DNA of 64,000 nt from Rhodopseudomonas sp. AAP120 (lineage in GTDB: Bacteria; Pseudomonadota; Alphaproteobacteria; Rhizobiales; Xanthobacteraceae), in assembly GCF_001295845.1 (NCBI RefSeq), contig NZ_LJIC01000137.1, forward strand, positions 1-64,000, written 5' to 3'. The notes beneath the pieces are model-generated. The model was not told where the DNA came from, did no database searches, and saw nothing but the letters and a program-made list of their open reading frames with translations. The translations under genes were made by a program, and so were the position numbers. This document shows positions 8,633 to 18,307 of this stretch, in pieces. Positions within the stretch are counted from its first letter, which is position 1. Every line of letters starts with the position of its first letter.

Positions 8633-10498
8633 TCAAAGGCCCATCTCGGCCTTGATCAATCTTTCTTCGGTCTCATCGTAGAGCGACGCGATCAGCGACT
8701 GATAGCGCTCGTTGATCTGCTTGCGACGCTTCTTCCGCGTCGGCGTCATCACGCCGTTCTCCAGCGACAATTCCTCCGGCAGAATCCGAAACGCCTTGAT
8801 CTGCTCGGCTCGCGCCAACCTTCCATTGGCCTTGCCGATCTCCGCCTCGATCAGCCGGTTGACGATCTCGGAGGCCGCCAGGTCGGCGTAACCCGCGATC
8901 TTATCGTCACGCGACTTCGCCCACTCCATCGTGGCGGTGGCATCCACTTCGATCAGCGCGGTGAGATATTTTCGCCCCTCGCCGATCACCGCCGCCTCGG
9001 AAATGAACGGACTGTGCCTCAATTCGTTTTCGATCTGAGTCGGGCTGATCGACTTGCCGTTGGAGGTGTTGATGATCTCCTTCTTGCGATCGACCAGCTT
9101 GAAGATTCCCTCCGGCGACACCTCGACGATGTCACCCGTGTAAAGCCAGCCGTCGCGCAGCGCCGACTTGGTCTCGTCCGGCTTATTCCAATAGCCGGCA
9201 AACAAGCCCGGCCCGCGGACGATCATCTCGCCGTCCTGGAGCACGGCGGTCTCCCAGGCCGGATCCGGCAGCGGCACGCCGACATTGCCGGCCTGCGGCC
9301 ACTCCGCCATCTGCACCAGATTGGCACCGACCAATTCGGTCTGGCCGTAGCATTCCTTGAGCTGTAGGCCCCACAGCTGCCACAGCGACATCAGCTCGGA
9401 CGGCATCGCCGCCGACGAGGTGAACGCGACCTTCAGCTCGTTGAACCCGATCTCGGCGAGCAGCGGCCGGAACACCTCCTCGCGGCAGGTCGCGAACAGT
9501 TTCGCCACGAATGCATCGTGGTGACCGCGCTGACGGTCCTCGAGCGCCCGGCGCGCGATCGTCATGGCGAGGGCGTAGTTCGGATCTCCCGCTTCGCCGG
9601 CCGGATGCACCTTGCTGAGGATCTGCGTCGCAAACCGCTGATAGAACCGCGGCGGCGCCATGTAGTAGGTGGGCTTCACCTCCTTGATGGTCTGGGCGAA
9701 GTCGGCGGTGGTCTCGCCGAAATACGGAACGGCGTCGGCGAACAACGGCAGCGCCGTCGCCTGCCCGCGCGCAACGGTGTGCGACATCGGCAGATGCACC
9801 ACCACCCGGTGCTCGTCCTGGCGCATGCTGGGGCCGAACAGAGTGATGCAATGCGCGCCGGCCAGAATCGAGAGATGCGTCAGCATCGCTCCCTTGGGAT
9901 TGCCGGTCGTGCCGGACGTATAGCCGATGCTGACCACATCGGAGGCCTTCGCGGTCGCGCTCTCCTTTTGCAGATAATCATGCGCGTCGACGTCGTCCGC
10001 GCCGACGAACTCGGCCAGCGGCTTGATCAACGCCGTGGCCTCGCCGGACCAATCGGGGTCGAGCACGATGATGCCGCGCAGCTGCTCGGCCTGACCGGAG
10101 GCGAGAACGATGCGGAGCTGCTGCTCGCCGCCGACGAACGCGAACTTCGCGCCCGAGTCCGTGAGGCAGTAGGCCACCTCTTCGGGCGACGAGGTGAAGT
10201 AAACGCCCACCATGACGCCGCCGGCGCACATCGTGGCCATGTCGGCGATCAGCCATTCCTCGGACGAATCGCCCATGATCGCCACCCGATCGCCGCGCTG
10301 GAGACCAGCGCGCCGAAGCGCACTGGCCAGGTTCACGACACGCTGCGCATAGACGCCCCACGTCATGGCGGTCCAGGCACCGTGACGCTTTTGTTGCAAG
10401 GCGATCTTGTCGGGCCGCTCCGCGAGTCGCGCAGCCAAAAGCTGCGCGACGGTCGTATCGGCCAACTGGGCGCCGGATGTAATCGCAGCGACGTTCAT
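8633..10498 (-). CDS. Long-chain acyl-CoA synthetase-like AMP-forming ligase
   Basis: The protein is 621 residues and belongs to the adenylate-forming family, which activates carboxylic acids to CoA thioesters. The P-loop-like motif YTSGTTGNPKGA is at about residues 193-204, and the YTGD motif is in DGWLYTGDIVEVSPEG. The length and the VDRKKEIINTSNGK region resemble fatty acyl-CoA synthetases of the AMP-binding FAA1 type. An in-frame start 15 codons upstream exists, but the ATG at 10498 is one base from the stop of the preceding crotonase (TGAGATG), which suggests translational coupling. The substrate is unknown. Confidence 0.88.
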   Translation of the reverse strand: MNVAAITSGAQLADTTVAQLLAARLAERPDKIALQQKRHGAWTAMTWGVYAQRVVNLASALRRAGLQRGDRVAIMGDSSEEWLIADMATMCAGGVMVGVYFTSSPEEVAYCLTDSGAKFAFVGGEQQLRIVLASGQAEQLRGIIVLDPDWSGEATALIKPLAEFVGADDVDAHDYLQKESATAKASDVVSIGYTSGTTGNPKGAMLTHLSILAGAHCITLFGPSMRQDEHRVVVHLPMSHTVARGQATALPLFADAVPYFGETTADFAQTIKEVKPTYYMAPPRFYQRFATQILSKVHPAGEAGDPNYALAMTIARRALEDRQRGHHDAFVAKLFATCREEVFRPLLAEIGFNELKVAFTSSAAMPSELMSLWQLWGLQLKECYGQTELVGANLVQMAEWPQAGNVGVPLPDPAWETAVLQDGEMIVRGPGLFAGYWNKPDETKSALRDGWLYTGDIVEVSPEGIFKLVDRKKEIINTSNGKSISPTQIENELRHSPFISEAAVIGEGRKYLTALIEVDATATMEWAKSRDDKIAGYADLAASEIVNRLIEAEIGKANGRLARAEQIKAFRILPEELSLENGVMTPTRKKRRKQINERYQSLIASLYDETEERLIKAEMGL

Positions 10499-10499
10499 C

Positions 10500-11279
10500 T
10501 CAGCGCTCCGCGAAACGCTTGCGCTTGGCCGCGAATGCGGCAACCGCTTCGGCCCGCTCGGGCGACTTGAACGTCAACATCTCCAATGCCGCAGAGGTGT
10601 CGAGCAGCAGGTGAGCGTACTGCTTGATGATCTTGTTGACGCTGTACTTGGTCCACACGATTGATTCCTTGGGCCCGCTTGCCAGCAGTTCGGCGTACTC
10701 GATCGCGGCATCGAGAACGTTGCCGTCCGCGATTACCTCGTTGATCATGCCTATCGCGGCCGCCTTTTCGGCCGAAATGAATTCGCCGGTCATGAGATAG
10801 TGCTTGGCACGCACCGGCCCCATCAGCAGCGGCCAGATCACCGCACCGCCATCGCCGGCGACGACGCCGGCATTGACGTGAGTGTCGGCAAACCGCGCGG
10901 TCGAGCTTGCGTAGATTACGTCGCAGAACAGCGCGAGCGTGGCCCCCAGGCCGACCGCGACGCCGTTGACGGCCGCGACGATCGGCACTTCGACTTCCAG
11001 CATGTTGCGGATCAGGTGACGACCGCTGCGGGTCGGGGACGGCAGCGCGCCTTTGTCCAGCGACTTCTGGTCACCGCCCGAGCAAAAGCCGCGTCCCGCG
11101 CCGGTTAGAACGATTGCGTTGACGGAACTGTCGTGGTCGAGCTTGACGAAGACGTCTTCGAGCTCCTCATGCATCTCCCAGTTGATCGCGTTGAGGATCT
11201 CCGGGCGGTTCATCGTGACGATCGCGACGCCGGTGGCGCGCTTTTCGACGATCAGATACTTGTAGTTGAATTGCGACAT
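10500..11279 (-). CDS. Enoyl-CoA hydratase/isomerase family protein
   Basis: The protein is 259 residues with the crotonase fold. The oxyanion-hole segments are GAGRGFCSGGD and AVNGVAVGLGATLALFCDV. The usual catalytic glutamates of hydratases are not obvious (VVAGDGG instead), so the reaction may be isomerisation, C-C hydrolysis or another crotonase chemistry. The ATG at 11279 follows GGTGAG with good spacing; an ATG three codons earlier is less likely. It is coupled to the downstream acyl-CoA ligase. Confidence 0.88.
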   Translation of the reverse strand: MSQFNYKYLIVEKRATGVAIVTMNRPEILNAINWEMHEELEDVFVKLDHDSSVNAIVLTGAGRGFCSGGDQKSLDKGALPSPTRSGRHLIRNMLEVEVPIVAAVNGVAVGLGATLALFCDVIYASSTARFADTHVNAGVVAGDGGAVIWPLLMGPVRAKHYLMTGEFISAEKAAAIGMINEVIADGNVLDAAIEYAELLASGPKESIVWTKYSVNKIIKQYAHLLLDTSAALEMLTFKSPERAEAVAAFAAKRKRFAER

Positions 11280-11294
11280 CGATCTCACCGTTGA

Positions 11295-12428
11295 TTACTG
11301 ATTCTGGGCCCGCATCTGGCGGATCGTGCCGAGGATTTCCTCGGTCGGCCGCACGACGTTGTTCCGATCGTTGAAATGCGGGATCACGTAACGGCCGACC
11401 ATGTCGATCGCTTCCATGATCTTTTCGTGCGGGACGGAGTCCATGTGCAGCAGAACCTCGTCGACTCCCATGGCTTCAAACTTCTCGATCTGCCGGATCA
11501 CCGTATCGGGGCTGCCGCACACCGTGGTGGCCGACTCGTTGACCAGATAGTCCCAGTCGTTGGCGGCGCGCTCCATCGACGGCACGCTCTCGCCCATGTA
11601 CTTGTAATCGTCGGCGATCGCCGCGAGCCGCGGATAAGCGTCGGTCGAGATCTTAGCGTAGTGCATCAGCGGACCGGCGTAATCCGCCTTGGCCTGTTCG
11701 TCGGTCTTGCCGATGCCGATGAACAGCGGGACGCCGATACGCGGACGTTGCAGCGGCCCTTCCTCGTCGCGTTTCCAGTTCTTGTGATAGGCGTCGATCA
11801 GCTTCTGCTGGGCATCCCAGCCCTGATAGATGTTGCTGCTCATCACCGCGAAGCCCTGCGAGCCCGCCCAGACGTGGCTGCGCTCACTGGTCGCGGCGAT
11901 GCCGATCACCGGATGCGGCTTCTGCAGCGGCTTCGGCACCAGCTGGCGCGGCGGGATCTGGTAGTACTTTCCGTCGAACGTGAAGATGTCCTGGCGCATC
12001 GCCTTCTTCAGCAGCGCCAGCCCTTCTTCCATCTGCGGCAGCGTCTCGTTCGGGTCGACGTTGAACGCCCGCATCGCGATGGTCGTATTGGCGCGGCCGC
12101 CGTAGAATTCCATCCGTCCGTTGGACAGGATGTCGGTCACCGCAAGCCGCTCGGCCGAGCGCAAGGCGTGGTTGATCCGCTGTGGCATCAACGTCACGGC
12201 CGCGCGCAGCTTGACGCGCGACGTCACCGCAGCCAGATAGCCGAACACCACTTCGGGCGCCGAGCTCGAGATGCCACCGAGCGCGACGTGTTGCTCGGAG
12301 AGCGCAACGCAGTCGAAGCCGACCTTCTCGGCCAGCCGGACTTCGTCGACCAGTTCGTGAAGCCTGCGCGTGTAACTGTGGCCAACCTGGGTTTCCTGTT
12401 CAGACCAGAACCCAAACGTAAGTGCCAT
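11295..12428 (-). CDS. Luciferase-like (LLM class) flavin-dependent monooxygenase
   Basis: The protein is 377 residues with the TIM-barrel LLM pattern: GFWSEQE at the start, GFDCVALSEQHVALGG, VTLMPQRINHALRSAERL and SNGRMEFYGGR. These enzymes use reduced FMN or F420 and O2 to oxygenate substrates or cleave C-N, C-S or C-C bonds. A flavin reductase at 17693 and a riboflavin biosynthesis protein at 19803 could supply reduced flavin. It is the first gene of a transcript with the crotonase and CoA ligase (15-base gap). A 14-bp element shared with the VOC/flavin reductase promoter lies about 100 bases upstream. Confidence 0.9.
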   Translation of the reverse strand: MALTFGFWSEQETQVGHSYTRRLHELVDEVRLAEKVGFDCVALSEQHVALGGISSSAPEVVFGYLAAVTSRVKLRAAVTLMPQRINHALRSAERLAVTDILSNGRMEFYGGRANTTIAMRAFNVDPNETLPQMEEGLALLKKAMRQDIFTFDGKYYQIPPRQLVPKPLQKPHPVIGIAATSERSHVWAGSQGFAVMSSNIYQGWDAQQKLIDAYHKNWKRDEEGPLQRPRIGVPLFIGIGKTDEQAKADYAGPLMHYAKISTDAYPRLAAIADDYKYMGESVPSMERAANDWDYLVNESATTVCGSPDTVIRQIEKFEAMGVDEVLLHMDSVPHEKIMEAIDMVGRYVIPHFNDRNNVVRPTEEILGTIRQMRAQNQ

Positions 12429-12522
12429 GTCTCAATCCTTTTAGCTTTCGAGATGGCACAGGGTTTCATAGCCAGAGCGACATTTTCGCCCGAAGGCCGC
12501 GCCGCGTAGCAACGCTTTCCAA

Positions 12523-12536
12523 ATTTTATGCTGTCC
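12523..12536 (-). promoter_or_regulatory. Shared 14-bp element, copy 1 (upstream of LLM operon)
   Basis: On the plus strand this reads ATTTTATGCTGTCC. It matches 13 of 14 bases with 18762-18775, upstream of the VOC and flavin reductase genes. On the coding strand it reads GGACAGCATAAAAT, which contains a TAAAAT that could act as a -10 box. Both transcripts belong to the same island. Confidence 0.4.
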
Positions 12537-12594
12537 GTAATCGCAAGATGGCAGAAGCGCAGGAAGGCTAGGCGCACAACCGATGCGCAGGCCG

Positions 12595-13386
12595 TCAGCG
12601 GCGAGCACCAACGGCTGTAGAGCCGCCGTCAAACGTCTCGATCAGCAGGTCTGCGACCGCCGCGAGGCAGGCTTCGCCGATCTGACGGCTCGATCCAAAC
12701 GGACATCCGATCACACCGTTAGGCGACACCGACCGGATGCCGTTCTTCCACATCAGTTCGAGATCCGCCTCCGACAGGCCGCCAAGATGGCCGACTTCGA
12801 AGCGATCCTGTCTGACGCTATCGGGGCGGATGGCCATCATCAGCGAGGTCTCGGCAATATCGGCGTGGCCGCCGACCGCCGACACATCGCCTCCGGCGTT
12901 GCGCACCGCTTGGCGCCACGTATCGATCCATGCGGTCGAGGCCGTGAACGCCTGGATCTCGACATCTGGCGGGACGGCTGCGCGCAGGCGGCCGAGCATA
13001 TCCTTCAGGACCGGAAAATTGCCGATATGGCCGGAGTGGATCAGAATGCGCTTGAATCCATGCCGCGCCAGGCTGGTGCAGTAGTCGAGACAGATCGCTT
13101 CGAGCGTCTCCGGTCGGAGCGAGATCGTGCCCGCAAACGGCAGATGGTGAGCCGAGCAGCCGGTCTTGATGGTCGGCGCCACCAGCGTGGCGCCGCGGCG
13201 GCGCGCGATCCGCTCGGCCAGTGCCTCGGCATGATCCGCGTCCATGCCCAAAGACAAATGCGGTCCATGCTGCTCGACGGCCCCTAGCGGAATCACCACC
13301 GTGGTGCATCCTTGCGCCAGCGCAGCGGCGACTTCCTCGTGGCTCATCTGCTCAAGATAGATCTGGTCGGGATATCCGCGCGCCAT
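12595..13386 (-). CDS. Creatininase-family amidohydrolase
   Basis: The protein is 263 residues. The family metal-binding signature is present: PLGAVEQHGPHLSLGMDADH gives Glu, His and Asp ligands. A further histidine is in HSGHIGN (usually NGHGGN) and a glutamate in GGHADIAETS. Known members hydrolyse cyclic amides such as creatinine, or act in cofactor pathways (MftE, archaeal FAPy deformylase). Here it neighbours a crotonase (4-base gap), a LIV transporter and an LLM monooxygenase, so I infer amide or lactam hydrolysis in the same pathway. The specific substrate is unknown. Confidence 0.87.
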   Translation of the reverse strand: MARGYPDQIYLEQMSHEEVAAALAQGCTTVVIPLGAVEQHGPHLSLGMDADHAEALAERIARRRGATLVAPTIKTGCSAHHLPFAGTISLRPETLEAICLDYCTSLARHGFKRILIHSGHIGNFPVLKDMLGRLRAAVPPDVEIQAFTASTAWIDTWRQAVRNAGGDVSAVGGHADIAETSLMMAIRPDSVRQDRFEVGHLGGLSEADLELMWKNGIRSVSPNGVIGCPFGSSRQIGEACLAAVADLLIETFDGGSTAVGARR

Positions 13387-13390
13387 CGCT

Positions 13391-14155
13391 TCAGCCCTTA
13401 TTGTTCTTCGACAAGAACTTCGCCCGCGCGTTGGTGGAGCTTTCGGCCGTGACGTAGGCGTCGAGGTCGGCCACGGTCATGTCTTCGAGCGCCTGATCGC
13501 TCAGCTGAGCCGTGCGGTTGAGCGATCGTTTGATGGCGTGAAACAGCTTGCGATCCTTCTGCCGCAACGCGCCGCAGACGTCCCGCGCCCGGGATGCCAC
13601 CTTCGTGGACGCCACGATCTCATTCACGGCGCCGATCGCCAGCGCGCGCTCCGCGCCGACGAGGTCGCCCCAATACAACAGCTGCTGCGCCGCCCGCACG
13701 CCGAGCTTCTCGACGGCGCGGCGCATGCCTTTGGTCACCGGCAGCAGGCCATGGTTGATCTCCGGAAAGCCGATCTTGCACGCCGCATCGGCCACGACAT
13801 AGTCCGCATGTAGCAGAAACTCCAAGGCGCCTCCGACCGCATAGCCGCGGACCGCGCAGACGATCGGCCCCGGATAGGTCTCCATCACCACCAGCAGTTG
13901 GTGGAAGAATCGGATGCGCGGCCTTGCGACCTCGAGCCCGACCACTTCCTTGATGTCGCCGCCGGCGCTGAAGAAGCGGTCGCCGCTGCCGGTGAGAATG
14001 ATGCCCGGCGAATTCTCCTCACCGGCAAAGCCCCTGATGGTCTCCAGCAACTCGACGATAAGCTGCGCATTCAGCGCGTTGGCCGGTGGCCGGTTCATCG
14101 TGATCGTGACCAGGTCGCGATCGCGCTCGATCAGCAGAGAAGTGGCAGTGTTCAT
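13391..14155 (-). CDS. Enoyl-CoA hydratase/isomerase family protein
   Basis: The protein is 254 residues with crotonase motifs GSGDRFFSAGGDIKE and RGYAVGGALEFLLHADYV. A glutamate occurs in IGFPEINHGLLP, in the region where hydratases place catalytic acids. The ATG at 14155 (MNTATS) gives the usual family N-terminus; the frame is open ten codons further. It lies between the LIV ATPase genes and the creatininase gene on one strand, probably in the same transcript. It is not closely similar to the crotonase at 10500. Confidence 0.87.
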   Translation of the reverse strand: MNTATSLLIERDRDLVTITMNRPPANALNAQLIVELLETIRGFAGEENSPGIILTGSGDRFFSAGGDIKEVVGLEVARPRIRFFHQLLVVMETYPGPIVCAVRGYAVGGALEFLLHADYVVADAACKIGFPEINHGLLPVTKGMRRAVEKLGVRAAQQLLYWGDLVGAERALAIGAVNEIVASTKVASRARDVCGALRQKDRKLFHAIKRSLNRTAQLSDQALEDMTVADLDAYVTAESSTNARAKFLSKNNKG

Positions 14156-14260
14156 CAGTGAGACCCAAGCGAGTGGTGGCTGCAACAGCCGGGAAGCGGT
14201 GAACCGAACGGCGGCGCGACGTGAGCTGCGACGCCTGACGCCGTGCCTGGCCAGCGCGCC

Positions 14261-14980
14261 TCACAGTCCCAGATAGGCGCGCTGAACATCGGGGTTCTCG
14301 AGCAGATCGCGGCTGGCTCCATGCAACACTACCGAGCCATTCTCGAGCACATAGCCGCGGCTGCTCAGCGCGAGCGATTTCGCGACATTCTGCTCGACGA
14401 GCAGGACCGTGATGCCCTGGTCGTTGAGGGATTTCACAACGTCGAACATCACGTCGGTGAGCGCCGGCGACAGCCCGATCGACGGCTCGTCGAACATCAC
14501 GATCTCGGGCTTCGACATGATCGCCCGGCCGATCGCCAGCATCTGCTGCTCGCCGCCGGACAGCGTACCGGCGAGCTGGTCGCGGCGCTCGCGCAGTCGG
14601 CCGAACAATTGATAGACGGAATCGAGCGTGGTCGCGCGATCATGCCTGGCCCGCTTCAGCGAGCCGCCGATCAAGAGATTGTCCTCGACAGAGAGGGCGC
14701 CGAAGATCTGGCGGCCCTCGGCGACCTGAGCGATGCCCATTTCGCAGATGTCCCAGGGCGGGCGCCGCGAAATATCAATCCCGTTGATCTTCACAGACCC
14801 GCGCGACGACGGCACGATCCCGGCGATCGACCGGATCAGCGAGGTCTTGCCGGCGCCGTTGGCGCCGACCACGCAGATCAGTTCGCCCTTGTGGATGCGG
14901 AGCGACACGCCGTTCAGCGCATTGGAGCCGTCATAGGCCACGCACAAATCGTCGATGGTGAGCAGCGCATCATCAGGCAT
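14261..14980 (-). CDS. ABC transporter ATP-binding protein, LivF type
   Basis: The protein is 239 residues. It has Walker A GANGAGKTS, signature LSGGEQQM and Walker B IVMFDEP, as in LivF-type ATPases of branched-chain amino acid or aromatic acid importers. The ATG at 14980 overlaps the LivG-type stop by 8 bases (ATGCCTGA); the longer open frame upstream belongs to the neighbour. It is the last of four transporter genes (HMGF order). Substrate specificity comes from the separate binding proteins. Confidence 0.92.
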   Translation of the reverse strand: MPDDALLTIDDLCVAYDGSNALNGVSLRIHKGELICVVGANGAGKTSLIRSIAGIVPSSRGSVKINGIDISRRPPWDICEMGIAQVAEGRQIFGALSVEDNLLIGGSLKRARHDRATTLDSVYQLFGRLRERRDQLAGTLSGGEQQMLAIGRAIMSKPEIVMFDEPSIGLSPALTDVMFDVVKSLNDQGITVLLVEQNVAKSLALSSRGYVLENGSVVLHGASRDLLENPDVQRAYLGL

Positions 14981-15698
14981 GGAAGCCGGCTCCCAGATAA
15001 CTTTCCAGCACCGCAGGATCCGCCACCACCTCCGACGGCTTGCCCTCGGCGATCTTGGCGCCGTGGTGAAGCACCACAACGGTCGAGGCCACCTCCATCA
15101 CGATCCGCATCACGTGCTCGACCAGCAGGATCGTCAGTCCGCCCTCGGCGAGCTTCTGCAGTACGCCGACAACGCCGGCCGCTTCTGTCGGCCGCAACCC
15201 CGCCATCACTTCGTCGAGCAGCAGCAGCTTGGGGCGGGTCGACAGCGCCTTGGCCATCTCCAGCATCTTGCGATCGGGCAACGTCAACTGATCGGTGCGG
15301 GCATTGGCCTTGCCGGCGAGCCCGACGCTCTCGAGCGACTGATACGCCTTCTCCCGCGCCTCCTTGACGCTCGTCGTCCAGCTGAAGGCACCCACCATGG
15401 CATTCTCCAGCACCGACATATCCTTCATCGGCCGGACGATCTGGAAGGTCCGCGCAATGCCCATGCGGCACACCGCTTCGGGCGGCTCGCGCTCGAGCGA
15501 ACGGCCTTCGAACCGCACCTGCCCGGCGGTCGGCCGCAGCGCGCCGGCGACGAGATTGAAGCAGGTCGTCTTGCCGGCGCCGTTCGGCCCGATCAGCGCG
15601 GTGATGCGGCCCGCCTGCAGCGAGAAGCTGACGTCGTTGACCGCGACCAATCCGACGAACGCTTTGGTGAGGTTGTTGACTTCGAGCAGCGCGGTCAT
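14973..15698 (-). CDS. ABC transporter ATP-binding protein, LivG type
   Basis: The protein is 241 residues. Walker A is GPNGAGKTT and Walker B LLLLDEV. Where LivG proteins normally show LSxGxQ, the signature region reads LTLPDRKMLEMAKAL, a more degenerate form. It pairs with the LivF-type ATPase. The start overlaps the LivM-type stop by 4 bases (ATGA), indicating translational coupling. Confidence 0.92.
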   Translation of the reverse strand: MTALLEVNNLTKAFVGLVAVNDVSFSLQAGRITALIGPNGAGKTTCFNLVAGALRPTAGQVRFEGRSLEREPPEAVCRMGIARTFQIVRPMKDMSVLENAMVGAFSWTTSVKEAREKAYQSLESVGLAGKANARTDQLTLPDRKMLEMAKALSTRPKLLLLDEVMAGLRPTEAAGVVGVLQKLAEGGLTILLVEHVMRIVMEVASTVVVLHHGAKIAEGKPSEVVADPAVLESYLGAGFHA

Positions 15699-16726
15699 TC
15701 TTCGACCTTCCGCAATTGTCCAATCCGTCCTCGCGCCGGCAGCTGGATCGCCTCATAGCGGCGGACGATCGCCGGCCAGATGCCGTCGGGCAGAAACCAC
15801 ACGACCAGGATCAGCACCGCCCCGTAGGCGACGCTGTTCAGTCCAGGGAGCCCCATGCTGTCGCCGAGCGCCCCCATGGCGTGATGCAGCGGGATCGCCG
15901 CCAACGAGCCGACCAGCGGACCGAACGCCGTGCCCAATCCGCCGACTACGGGACCGATCAGCACGTCGACCGAAATCGCCATCCCCATGATCGAATCCGG
16001 GAAGATCGAGCCTTGCACCAGGCCCAGCACACCGCCGCCGATCGCAGCCGCGGCGGCCGATATCGAAACCACCAGAACCTTGTGACGAAACGTCCGCACC
16101 CCCAACGCCCGCGCGGCCTCGTCGTCGTCGCGCATCGCCCGCCAGACGTAACCCCAATACGACCGCGAGATCATTTCCGTTCCCGCGACGCCGAGCGCCG
16201 CGAGGGCTAGCGCGACGAAGTAATAGAACCGCGCGTCGCCGCGCAGCATCGCCAAATCCATCGCCCCGCTCGGCGCCTGATAGAACAGGCCCTGCATGCC
16301 GCCGACATAGTCCCAGCCGCCGAACATGATCCGGGCGAATTCGGCGGCTGCGATCGTGAGCAGCGCGAAATAGATGCCGCGGACCTCGAAGCGGAAGCTC
16401 AGCCACGCCAGCACCGCGCCGACGAAACCAGCAATCACCGCGCCCAGCAGCAGACCGATCCACGGCGTGATGCCGTACTTGATGTTCAGGATCGCCACCG
16501 CATACGCACCAATTCCAACGAACAGGGCGTGGCCGATGGACAGTTGCCCGCCGATCCCGAGCATCAGATTCCACGATTGCCCCATGAAGGTGAACAGCAG
16601 GACGATCGTGAGAAGCGAGACGACGTAGGCGTTGGACGCGCCGCCCACCACGGCGAGGACGGCGAACACCAGAGCGCCGGCGCCCCAGCGCTTGATGTCG
16701 CTCAATCGATCAGATGTCCTTTGCAC
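15695..16726 (-). CDS. ABC transporter permease, LivM type
   Basis: The protein is 343 residues with about ten hydrophobic segments. It contains the LivM-like GIGGQLSIGHALFVGIGAYA and a cytoplasmic EAA-like segment (RDDDEAARALGVRTFRHK). It forms the membrane pore with the LivH-type partner. Its start overlaps the livH-like stop by 17 bases. Confidence 0.92.
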   Translation of the reverse strand: MQRTSDRLSDIKRWGAGALVFAVLAVVGGASNAYVVSLLTIVLLFTFMGQSWNLMLGIGGQLSIGHALFVGIGAYAVAILNIKYGITPWIGLLLGAVIAGFVGAVLAWLSFRFEVRGIYFALLTIAAAEFARIMFGGWDYVGGMQGLFYQAPSGAMDLAMLRGDARFYYFVALALAALGVAGTEMISRSYWGYVWRAMRDDDEAARALGVRTFRHKVLVVSISAAAAAIGGGVLGLVQGSIFPDSIMGMAISVDVLIGPVVGGLGTAFGPLVGSLAAIPLHHAMGALGDSMGLPGLNSVAYGAVLILVVWFLPDGIWPAIVRRYEAIQLPARGRIGQLRKVEE

Positions 16727-17579
16727 CGAAAAACCCCCTCGGACGGAAAATCAGGATGACGATCAGGAGCGCGTAAGGGAGTGCTGTTTTCATCGACGGC
16801 GTGAACATCAGGGCCGCGATCGCTTCGGCGACCCCGATCGTCAGGCCGCCGAGAAGAGCGCCGCCGAAGCTGCCGAGACCGCCGACGATCACCGTCACGA
16901 AGGCCAGCAGCGTGAAGTCGACGGCGAGGTAGGGCTGCGCATCGAACAGCGGCGAGATCAACGCACCGGCGACGCCGGCGCAGGCGGTGCCGATGCCGAA
17001 GGTCACCGCATAGACCCGCGGAATGTTCAGCCCGACCACCAGTCCGCCCAGCCGATTATTTGCGGCGGCCCGCAGCGATCGGCCGAATGCGGAGTACTTC
17101 AGATAGGCTCCCAGGGCGGCGATCAGCAGTCCGGCCGTCGCGGCCGCCTGGATGCGGGCCCAATCCAATGTCAGCGGCCCGATGCTGACGGTCTGGAAGG
17201 AGAGCTGCGACGCCGTCGGCCGCGGATCCGGACCGAACGACATCAGCAAGACGCCGCTGAAAAGCAATGAGAGGCCGATGAAGACGATGAACTGATAGTG
17301 ATGCGGCCGATTGACGAACCGCTTCACGAGCAGCGTCTCCAGCAGATACCCGAACACGAACATCACGACCGCCGCGATCGCCGCGGCGACCACGATCGGG
17401 ACGTCCCAGACGCGAACGGTCCAATAGCCGATGTAGATGCCGAACACGACCATCTCGCCATGGGCGAAATTGACGACACGCATGACGCCGAAGATGATCG
17501 TGAGACCGAGCGCGACGAGGCCGTAGACCAGCCCGATGAGCACCCCGCCGGCCAGAACATTGAGCCACAGCGACAGCAT
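16710..17579 (-). CDS. ABC transporter permease, LivH type
   Basis: The protein is 289 residues and very hydrophobic. It begins LNVLAGGVLIGLVYGLVALG and contains RVVNFAHGEMVVFGIYIGYW, a LivH hallmark. It is the first gene of the four-gene importer. No binding-protein gene adjoins it; candidates are at 7248 and 26935. Close relatives import branched-chain amino acids, aromatic acids, or urea and amides. Confidence 0.92.
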   Translation of the reverse strand: MLSLWLNVLAGGVLIGLVYGLVALGLTIIFGVMRVVNFAHGEMVVFGIYIGYWTVRVWDVPIVVAAAIAAVVMFVFGYLLETLLVKRFVNRPHHYQFIVFIGLSLLFSGVLLMSFGPDPRPTASQLSFQTVSIGPLTLDWARIQAAATAGLLIAALGAYLKYSAFGRSLRAAANNRLGGLVVGLNIPRVYAVTFGIGTACAGVAGALISPLFDAQPYLAVDFTLLAFVTVIVGGLGSFGGALLGGLTIGVAEAIAALMFTPSMKTALPYALLIVILIFRPRGFFGAKDI

Positions 17580-17692
17580 CAGCGACCGACCGCTGTCGAT
17601 TGCGCGATGGATCGTCTTGGTTTTCCTTGCATGCTCATCGGCTCCATCCTGGCTGTCGCGAAAGCGTAAGGCGTCGAACGTCGCCGCATGTC

Positions 17693-18238
17693 TCAGAGCG
17701 CCGTCAGCGCGGCGAAGGATCCATCCATGTAGACGAGCGGCTCACCGCGGCCTCGCGTCGTCTGAGCCACCACCTCTCCGGTGAAGATGGTGTGGCTACT
17801 CTCGCTGTAAGCATTCACGACGCGGCAATCGAAGCTGCAGACCGCGCCGATCAGACTGGGGGCGCCGGTCGTGAGATCGCACCACACCCCGTCGGCGAAG
17901 CGGACGTCGCCCTTGCTGCCGTCCTGCCCGGAGAACTTCAGCGCCAGATCGAGGTGCTCGACGCCCAGAATGTTCCAACAGAACGCCCCGCTGCTGAGGA
18001 TGGTGTCGTGCGCGCCAGCGGAGCGGTTGACGCACACCAGCACGCTGGGCGGAGCCGCGGACAGCGAGCAGCCTGCCGTCAGTGTCAGGCCATGGCGGAA
18101 CGGCGCCTGCCCGGTCGTGACGATCGACACGGTGCCCGGTACGTTGCGCATCGCGGCCCGGAATTCTGCGGCATCGAACGGGAGCGCTTCGGACAGCGGC
18201 GGTGTTGCGGGCGGCATGGGTGCGATACTTGGATTCAT
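17693..18238 (-). CDS. Flavin reductase-like domain protein
   Basis: The protein is 181 residues of the HpaC/DIM6 flavin reductase fold. It starts with FRAAMRNVPGTVSIVTTG, and has LTAGCSLSAAPPSVLVCVN and GAFCWNILG. Such proteins use NAD(P)H to reduce FMN or FAD for a partner monooxygenase. The obvious partner is the LLM protein at 11295. It lies 69 bases downstream of the VOC gene on the same strand. Confidence 0.88.
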   Translation of the reverse strand: MNPSIAPMPPATPPLSEALPFDAAEFRAAMRNVPGTVSIVTTGQAPFRHGLTLTAGCSLSAAPPSVLVCVNRSAGAHDTILSSGAFCWNILGVEHLDLALKFSGQDGSKGDVRFADGVWCDLTTGAPSLIGAVCSFDCRVVNAYSESSHTIFTGEVVAQTTRGRGEPLVYMDGSFAALTAL

Positions 18239-18307
18239 GAGAAGGATGAGTCCTGTTTGTCTAATTGCGGGCCGGGCGTGACGCCGCTGCCCCGCTGAAC
18301 GTCTGAG

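Noticed and set aside
12595-13386. Creatininase-family gene as a riboflavin-pathway FAPy deformylase, given ribB nearby
   Set aside because: That role is archaeal, and bacteria use RibD chemistry. The neighbours are catabolic, so cyclic-amide hydrolysis is the simpler guess.
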